A stretch of 64,000 nucleotides of DNA from Takakia lepidozioides. Its lineage: Eukaryota; Streptophyta; Takakiopsida; Takakiales; Takakiaceae. Below are positions 58,201 through 64,000 of the stretch, piece by piece; position 1 is the stretch's first letter; every line of letters begins with the position of its first letter. The stretch lies in NCBI GenBank assembly GCA_030704615.1, contig CM060731.1, positions 48,236,001 to 48,300,000 on the forward strand, given 5' to 3'. The translations under genes and the position numbers were made by a program. Under the pieces are notes generated by a model. It was not told the DNA's origin. It saw only the letters and a program-made list of their open reading frames with translations, and did not search any database.

Positions 58201-59949
58201 CCAGCTGCACTGAGTTTAGGGCGCCCTTTCTCAATTACAACACCGACTGTTGCCCAGGCCCCTTTGAGCTTGTTCCCCATGGTTGCCATTCTGACATAAT
58301 ATATATATTAGCTCTCGAACGAAAGGCAGTAGCCCTTCGGGGTGAAGGGACACCATGAGCTACGCTTGCTTCGGCAAGAGTCTTCCTTCTTTTCTCATTT
58401 TTTTAGCTCTCAAGAACTGCCTATTTGATGAGGATCCCACGTGTATCCGGGCATACATAAACCAGTCATGTTGTCTTGGCACTAAGAGAGTCTGAATTGT
58501 AGCAACAATCAACATACAATCAATCACAGTTACATAATGGAATACTCATCAGACACATTTGCAAGAGGTAGAAATATGGCTAGTCCAGAATAAGAGGGAA
58601 TTTACTGCTAGTTAATAGGGAGTAGAGGTGTGTCTGCTGTGGTAGGGTCTAGAGAATCTTAGAAAGTATAGTACCAGAATTTGCATCTTACTTGGAACTA
58701 AGAAACATGTGAGGGGATACATACTTGATGCCTTGTAGCCGAACAAATTTGAGATCATAAAACATGCTGTTAAGAGTGGCGGGTGGGACCAGCCTGTCCC
58801 TGTAACCATAGAAGCAATAGAGTCATATCCAGGCCCACAAACAAGTATAAGAAGTCTAAAGGGGATGATATCTTCAATGAGCTAAACCACTCATTGATAC
58901 AGTTTTGATGGGGTGTAAACAGCTCATTACGAAGGGTGCTTATGCACAGGTCTCATTACCTTACATGCTACACCAATTAAATTGGTGTGACTTTGAACAT
59001 CTGACTCAAATAGACTTTTTTATTGGTAAGACTCCGAGCTGTGAGATGTGTATACTGTTATGTTAGGCATGAAGCTGTACTCCTGGACACCTGAAGTCAA
59101 CAAGGAGATGGCAGTAACAGATTTAGCTCCCACTTGGTAATGATCCAGCTGCTACTTTTGAGAGCACAACAGCCTTATGTTCACAGCCCACCTGATTCTC
59201 AGACCAGAGTGCTCATCAACATCGAATCCATTGGTAAATGACTTGCTGCCTTGCTGAGAGTTGAAGCTTGCTGGAGCCAAGTGATCTGACTCAGGGAGAA
59301 AATTCCTTGCGACATCTCTAAACGCTGCCATGGTCACTTTTCCTTTTGGTCTGGGGGCATCCTCCTCGGAGCAATAACCTTCAAAAGCCAGTCACGTAGT
59401 CAATTTGACTGCAGGACCACTGAATGCGGGTATCGTACTGGCACCTTGACTTGTTTTGGATAAAGACTTCTGAGTGCATGAATGGGTGACCAGAACATGG
59501 GAGAAATTTACCCGCAGTGCGTGCAGGTGCAGATGGCTCGCTTGATAGATCTGGCATTGCAGCCTTGGAGACCTGTGCAGGCGAGCACAACACTCGCTGC
59601 ACCTTGGCTCCAAATCCCTTCCCTTTCTGTAACAACTGCACGCTCCCCGCTACCTCTTCGATGTGCTCTGCTAAACACAACCGAAGAGGCAGAAAATGTA
59701 CTTAGAAGAACAAACTCGCATCCAACAGATAGATAGAAATCTGCCGGAAACTCCGGCAGGGTAGGGAGTACTTGGCCTACATTCCTGTCCAGAAGCAAAG
59801 CATGGTTTCTTTTACTCTCACGAGACGGAAATTTAACGAAACCTACCGTTTGCATCTCGGGTATCACATGAGGCGCGAGGACTTTCCGGTATGGATTTGT
59901 CAGACTGTAGCATCATCAGCAGCTCCAAATCATCCTCCTCATTTTCCAT
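55298..59949 (-). CDS. MCM10: MCM10 replication initiation factor, complete, eleven exons
   Basis: MCM10 binds single-stranded DNA and the CMG helicase and is needed to start and sustain nuclear DNA replication. Exons: 59949-59847, 59667-59512, 59342-59192, 58799-58725, 58290-58053, 57318-57194, 57009-56973, 56302-56142, 55927-55851, 55520-55460 and 55367-55298. All are GT-AG, all phases agree, giving 417 residues as in plant MCM10. The start MENEEDDLELLMMLQ is acidic like other plant starts. SGLRI and LKFVRLQGIK lead into the OB fold (KGAWATVGVVIEKG, SVFLFGDAY). The conserved zinc finger follows: VCKGKRRDGTFC, then DFCQYH. Later comes ADLRKVLSNADKVTTKAFSQG, a conserved plant block. The last exon (after KKAR) is chosen only because it keeps phase to a TGA, so the C-terminus is less sure. 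No disabling change was found. Confidence 0.93.
58318..58392 (+). mobile_element. SINE copy 2 (tail only), in an MCM10 intron
   Basis: GAAAGGCAGTAGCCC...GGGTGAAGGGACACCATGAGC matches the tail of the SINE at 26041-26090. The tRNA-like head is missing. It lies antisense to MCM10 in the intron between 58290 and 58725 and is followed by a T-rich run near 58400. Confidence 0.7.
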
Positions 59950-60568
59950 GTATGCTGTAGCCTCTTGAGGGAAAACGGGGGATCCTCAAGGAATACTAGA
60001 ACAGAAGTAGCGAATTTTTCTCCCCAATCTGCGTGGAGGGGAAGTTGAAAAAGTTATTGAACATCTCACCAAGCTTTAGTTCACCTGCCCGCATTAACAA
60101 TTGAGGAAGCCTAATATAAACCATGTAGGTGTTGGAGGGGCAAACGAGGGAACATAGGTGGCACTGATTGCTATCAATGGCAGCCAAGTAGAATTGAGCA
60201 AGAAGGCAGAGGGAGAGACTAGACAGACTGAAAGAGACCCGCGAACAGGGAGACAGCCTCTTGAGGCGAGACCAGCACTAGAGAAACCTTACAGTGAGCA
60301 CGAAAAAACAGGAAAGAGAGAGGAGGATACAACAGCAATGACGTGTATGGTGACAGAATGCCACTTACGTTTGGCCTTGCTCCAAGAGCTACAATTAACG
60401 CTCTGCTTCCCTTCGCAAGAGAAGAGCTGCCATCAACCACCTTCAATTCACCGCTAGCTCCTGCCAAGGTGATCAAGAAGCCAGAGCAGGAAAATCCTGG
60501 TCTGGAGCCTTGCACCAAGAAGGTAAACGCGCTCTGCCTTCCAAATTGAAGAGCCCACACTTGCAAAT

Positions 60569-60666
60569 GGCGCCAAGCACTAATAAGGCAGAGCGTGACG
60601 CTTAAACACGCATGAACCCAACTCCAAGGCGCCAAAGAACAGAGAACATAGAACTTTTCCCGCCAA
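60569..60666. promoter_or_regulatory. E2F-type site cluster upstream of MCM10
   Basis: Three words fitting the plant E2F consensus TTTSSCGC occur within 100 bp: GGCGCCAA at 60569, GGCGCCAAA (reverse TTTGGCGCC) at 60628, and TTTTCCCGCCAA at 60655-60666. They lie 620-720 bp before the MCM10 start codon. Replication-licensing genes in plants are commonly E2F targets, so S-phase control is inferred. The distance implies a long 5' leader or a distal promoter. Confidence 0.6.
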
Positions 60667-62085
60667 TAATCCATCCTATCTTTTATGGGCTTTTCATCAC
60701 CGTCTTTTACAGGGGTGAGATGACAAATCGAAGTTGTGAAATGCAGTGTGGATCCAACATGCTGGAGCCCAGGACCTTGCAAGGGATCGCTGCAACGCAT
60801 GACCACAATCCACGGATAGTGAAGACAGGTATGGGGGCGTAAGTATTTGCGTACTTCATACTTTGGGGGTTCTAGCCCATTAGGGTGTGGGAAATCGGAC
60901 CGCAAACGCCACATGGCTCTGGCGAAGTCAATGATATTGCTGTTGTAGGGAATCGAGTGTTGATGTGGGGGCAGGTATAGGCATTATGCTACAGAACACT
61001 GCTTTGATGCGAGACTACTGCTTCTATTGCCCCCAATTCGACACTTGTGGCTGTGATTGCACTGCCAGTACTCCGTTTTTTAGAAAGGTGAGAGAGAGAG
61101 AGGGAGTGTGTGTACAATGTGCATCAGAAGCCCGGAGAGTCTCTGGGGCAAGGAGCCAACACACCACATCAAGAGATAGACAGGCGGAGAGGGGGATTGA
61201 TCAATTATGAGTTAAGAAAGATTTTTTATAAGCACCAGCGCTCCTCTGTAGAGGGCCAATGCAATCGGAAGATTGTCATATGATGTGGTTTTTGCACGCA
61301 GGTCAAGCAATGAGCAAAGAACGACTCTGGCAGGAGTTCCATTCCGATCCTTCACAGTGGTGGGACAGAAGGTTTGATTTGATAAGGTAAGGGAATCTTC
61401 ATTTAGAACTTGAAAGCGTTTGTCAAGCAGGGCGCTAGACTCAAGATGGGCAGGATGAGGTTTTGTGGCTCTCTGGTTACTTAAATTAAATTCTCTTTGT
61501 AGTTGAAATAGTAAGAGCGTTCCTACTCTTCCTGTGAGTCGTTATTCGGAAAGCTGCCGGGAAGATGCTTGGATCTTGGTGGTTAAGCTGGTCGACGCAA
61601 GGCTTTGATTCACCTGGGTATGCACAGGAATGTCTCATATCACCGGACTTGAGACCTAGACGCACAAACGAGGTCCTTTGGATTAAGGGTTGGGCAAACC
61701 CTCCTTGGGTGGAGCCATAGCTAGCTACCACCCTACAAGTTCTAGCACAATCTGGTGCTGGCTCAAATATTGATGCACACCATGAATCTCCAGGCAGACA
61801 ATACAGCTGGTATTGTTTAGATGATGAATCAAGAGTCCCAACTCAAACATGTACTATTGGTACTGATTAGTACTGATTATTCTCAAGTGGATGACTGCAG
61901 CAGTTTGTAACCCAGTTTATGTCAATCAACAAGCCCGGAGAAATCTTTCTTTGAAGTATGGTGGAGTACTCATATATAGTGTTAATTCGACTGCATAGGT
62001 TTGTAACTGAGGGTTTGAGTCATGTGGAATGGCAGGGCTGAATCAAGCATCTTTGTTTATACCAGGCATTTCCAGCAGGGCCACT
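60667..62085. other. No gene recognised
   Basis: Between the MCM10 upstream region and the PPR relic. A 231-codon minus-strand frame at 60219-60914 overlaps the E2F sites and shows no domain. Nothing else is supportable. Confidence 0.45.
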
Positions 62086-62089
62086 GCTT

Positions 62090-64000
62090 CTAAAAAGTGG
62101 AGCAGGAGAAGGAGTCAACAAGAACTCTTCTGGCACTTGTGAGGATGTAAGGACACCATGTAAGGCACAACGATCAAAAGAGGTGCTGCACATTTTGGAC
62201 CATCGAGACATTTTAGCAGACTCCAGTACTTGCATTTCTATCTTGAGGCAGTGCATCAAATGTAAAGACCTACAAATACGAAAGCAGGTGCATGCCCACA
62301 TTATACAAAGTGGATTCAATCCAAACTCTTGGCACTCAACACCCTTGTGAACATGTATGCCAAGTGTGAGGGCGTGGTGGATGCACGCCAAGTGTTTGAC
62401 AATATGCCTAAATGAGATGTCTTTACATGCACGATAATGATGTCAGGATATACAAAGCATGGATGTGGGAGGGAGGCTTTTGAGATTTATCAGCAAATGA
62501 GACAGGGAGGGGTTACGCCCAACAATGTCACCTTCATATTTGCCTTCTCAAGGCATGTGCCAGCCTAGGTACCCTGCAGAAGGGCAAAGTGGTCCATGCT
62601 GGTATTCTAAAAGCTGGAATTGCAACAGATATGATTCTGGAGACTGCTGTGCCAGCCTAGGAGCCCTGAAACTGGGTAAAGATGTCCACTCTCACATCGT
62701 GACAGCTGGACTGGGGAATACCCTGGTTGACATGTATGCAAAATGTGGGAGCATAGAGGATGCAAGGAAAATATTCGACAGTATGACTGAACGAGATGTG
62801 GTACCATAGAATATGATGATCACTGGATATGCTCAGCACAGGTGTTGCAGGCTTGCTTTTGAGCTGTATGAGCTAATGATGTTGGAAAGGGTGACACCCG
62901 ACAAGATCACATTCCTTTGTGTTCTCAATGCTTGTGCCAGCTTAGGAGCCCTTGGAAAGGGCAACCAGGTCTATGCTGATATTGTCCAAGCTGGAATTAT
63001 GCCAGATATCATTCTGCAGACCACCCTTGTGGACATGTATGTCAAATGCGGGAGCTTAAAGGATGCATGTCAAGTGTTTGACAGCATGGCTCAACGAGAT
63101 TTGGTCTCATGGAATGTAATGATAGGAGGATATGCTCAGCATGGGTGTGTTTTGGAGGCTTTTGAAACTTTTGAGCAAATGATGCAGGCAGGGGTGATGC
63201 CCAACAGAGTCACATTCATGTGTGTTCTCAATGTGTGTGCCAGGCTAGGATCTCTGGAGAAGGACAAAAAGGTCCATGCTGACATCATGAAAGCTGGAAT
63301 TGAGCCAGATGTTTCTATGGAGAATACCCTTGTTGACATGTATGCTAAATGTGGGAGCCTAGAGGATGCACGCCAAGTGTTTGACAATTTGGCTGAACAA
63401 GATGTTGTCTCATGGAATATTATGATTGCAGGATATGCTCAGCATGGGTGTGGTAGGGAGGCTTTCAAGATGTACGAGCAAATGAGAAAGGAAGGTTTGA
63501 TACCTGACAAGTGTGTGTGTCAATGTGTGTGCCAGGCTAGGTGCCCTGGAAAAGGGCAAAGAGGTCCATGCTGATGTCATGAAGGCTGGAATTGCATCAT
63601 ATGTAGATTTAGAAACTACTCTTGTCCACATTTATGCCAAATGTGGGAGCACAAAGGATGCACGGCAAGTGTTTGACAGTATGTCTCAACGAAATGTTTT
63701 CTCATGGAGCACAATGATCGTAGGATATGCACAGCATGGGTGTAGCAGGGAGGCTTTTGTGATCTATGAGCAAATGATACAGGAAGGGTTGACACCTGAT
63801 AAGGTCACATTCATTGGCCTTCTCAATGCGTGTGCCAGCTTGGCTATCCTTGAAAAGGGCAAAGAGGTGCATGGTGACATCATCAAGGCTGGGATAGCTC
63901 CACATGCAAATTTGGAGAATGCTCTTGTTAATATGTATGTAAAATGCGGGAGCATGACGGATGCGGCTCAAGTGTTTGACAATATGGTTAAACAAGATGT
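62090..64000 (+). pseudogene. Decayed PLS-class PPR gene, continuing past the window
   Basis: A paralog of the PPR gene at 34.6 kb. It begins at the same point (NSSGTCEDVR against NTSGTCEDVR), with KQVHAHIIQSGF and the first modules recognisable from 62090. A one-base deletion near 62325, a TGA at 62414-62416, an internal deletion joining two module copies near 62645, a stop at 62808 and a frameshift near 63510 break it. The stretch 62813-63510 is open for seven motifs (for example RDLVSWNVMIGGYAQHG and EQDVVSWNIMIAGYAQHG), and 63511-64000 is open in another frame. No intron. Non-functional as read. Confidence 0.85.

Noticed and set aside
60219-60914. 231-codon minus-strand frame upstream of MCM10
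   Set aside because: No domain, odd composition, and it overlaps the E2F-like sites and probable promoter. No splice or start context supports it.

Overview
The window is nuclear DNA of a land plant. It contains multi-exon genes with GT-AG introns, a PLS-class PPR gene, plant-type MATE, MCM10 and GluTR-binding-protein genes, and a large retroelement load. The PPR style (many near-identical PLS modules, no introns), the low gene density and the mix of transposons suggest a seed-free plant such as a fern, lycophyte or moss. That placement is inference; no species-diagnostic locus is present.

Layout. 0.1-2.7 kb: a MATE transporter gene (-), six exons, with its 3' end outside the window. 4.0-17.1 kb: a full-length but decayed L1-like LINE (family A, -), split by a Ty3-like LTR element (5286-11184) that landed in its ORF2. 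17.1-24.8 kb: a Mutator-like transposon with long inverted ends, a transposase gene, an acidic zinc-finger gene and two oppositely oriented arrays of a hairpin-forming repeat. 25.9-28.7 kb: a tRNA-derived SINE and two arrays of a second, unrelated palindromic repeat. 28.8-33.2 kb: mostly AT-rich, with a truncated LINE. 33.3-36.3 kb: a decayed PPR copy followed by an open PPR gene (+). 37.2-39.4 kb: exons of a chloroplast GluTR-binding-protein gene (-), followed by many pieces of a second LINE family (B) lying in GA/CT microsatellites. 42.5-44.4 kb: the end of a CACTA transposase (-) and a small two-exon gene of unknown function (+). 47.4-50.5 kb: the best copy of LINE family B plus head-to-tail fragments. 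55.3-59.9 kb: a complete eleven-exon MCM10 gene (-) with E2F-type sites upstream. 62.1-64.0 kb: another decayed PPR copy running off the window.

The host genes do not form a pathway. MCM10 serves DNA replication, the GluTR-binding protein serves chloroplast tetrapyrrole supply, PPR proteins act on organelle RNA, and MATE proteins export metabolites. What links the window is nested and repeated transposition. The most unusual points are a circularly permuted LTR element with a PHD-like finger, a LINE family found repeatedly in CT microsatellites, and two unrelated families of evenly spaced hairpin repeats. Exon borders were assigned by hand from splice motifs and reading phase; similarity statements come from recognition of families, not from a search.
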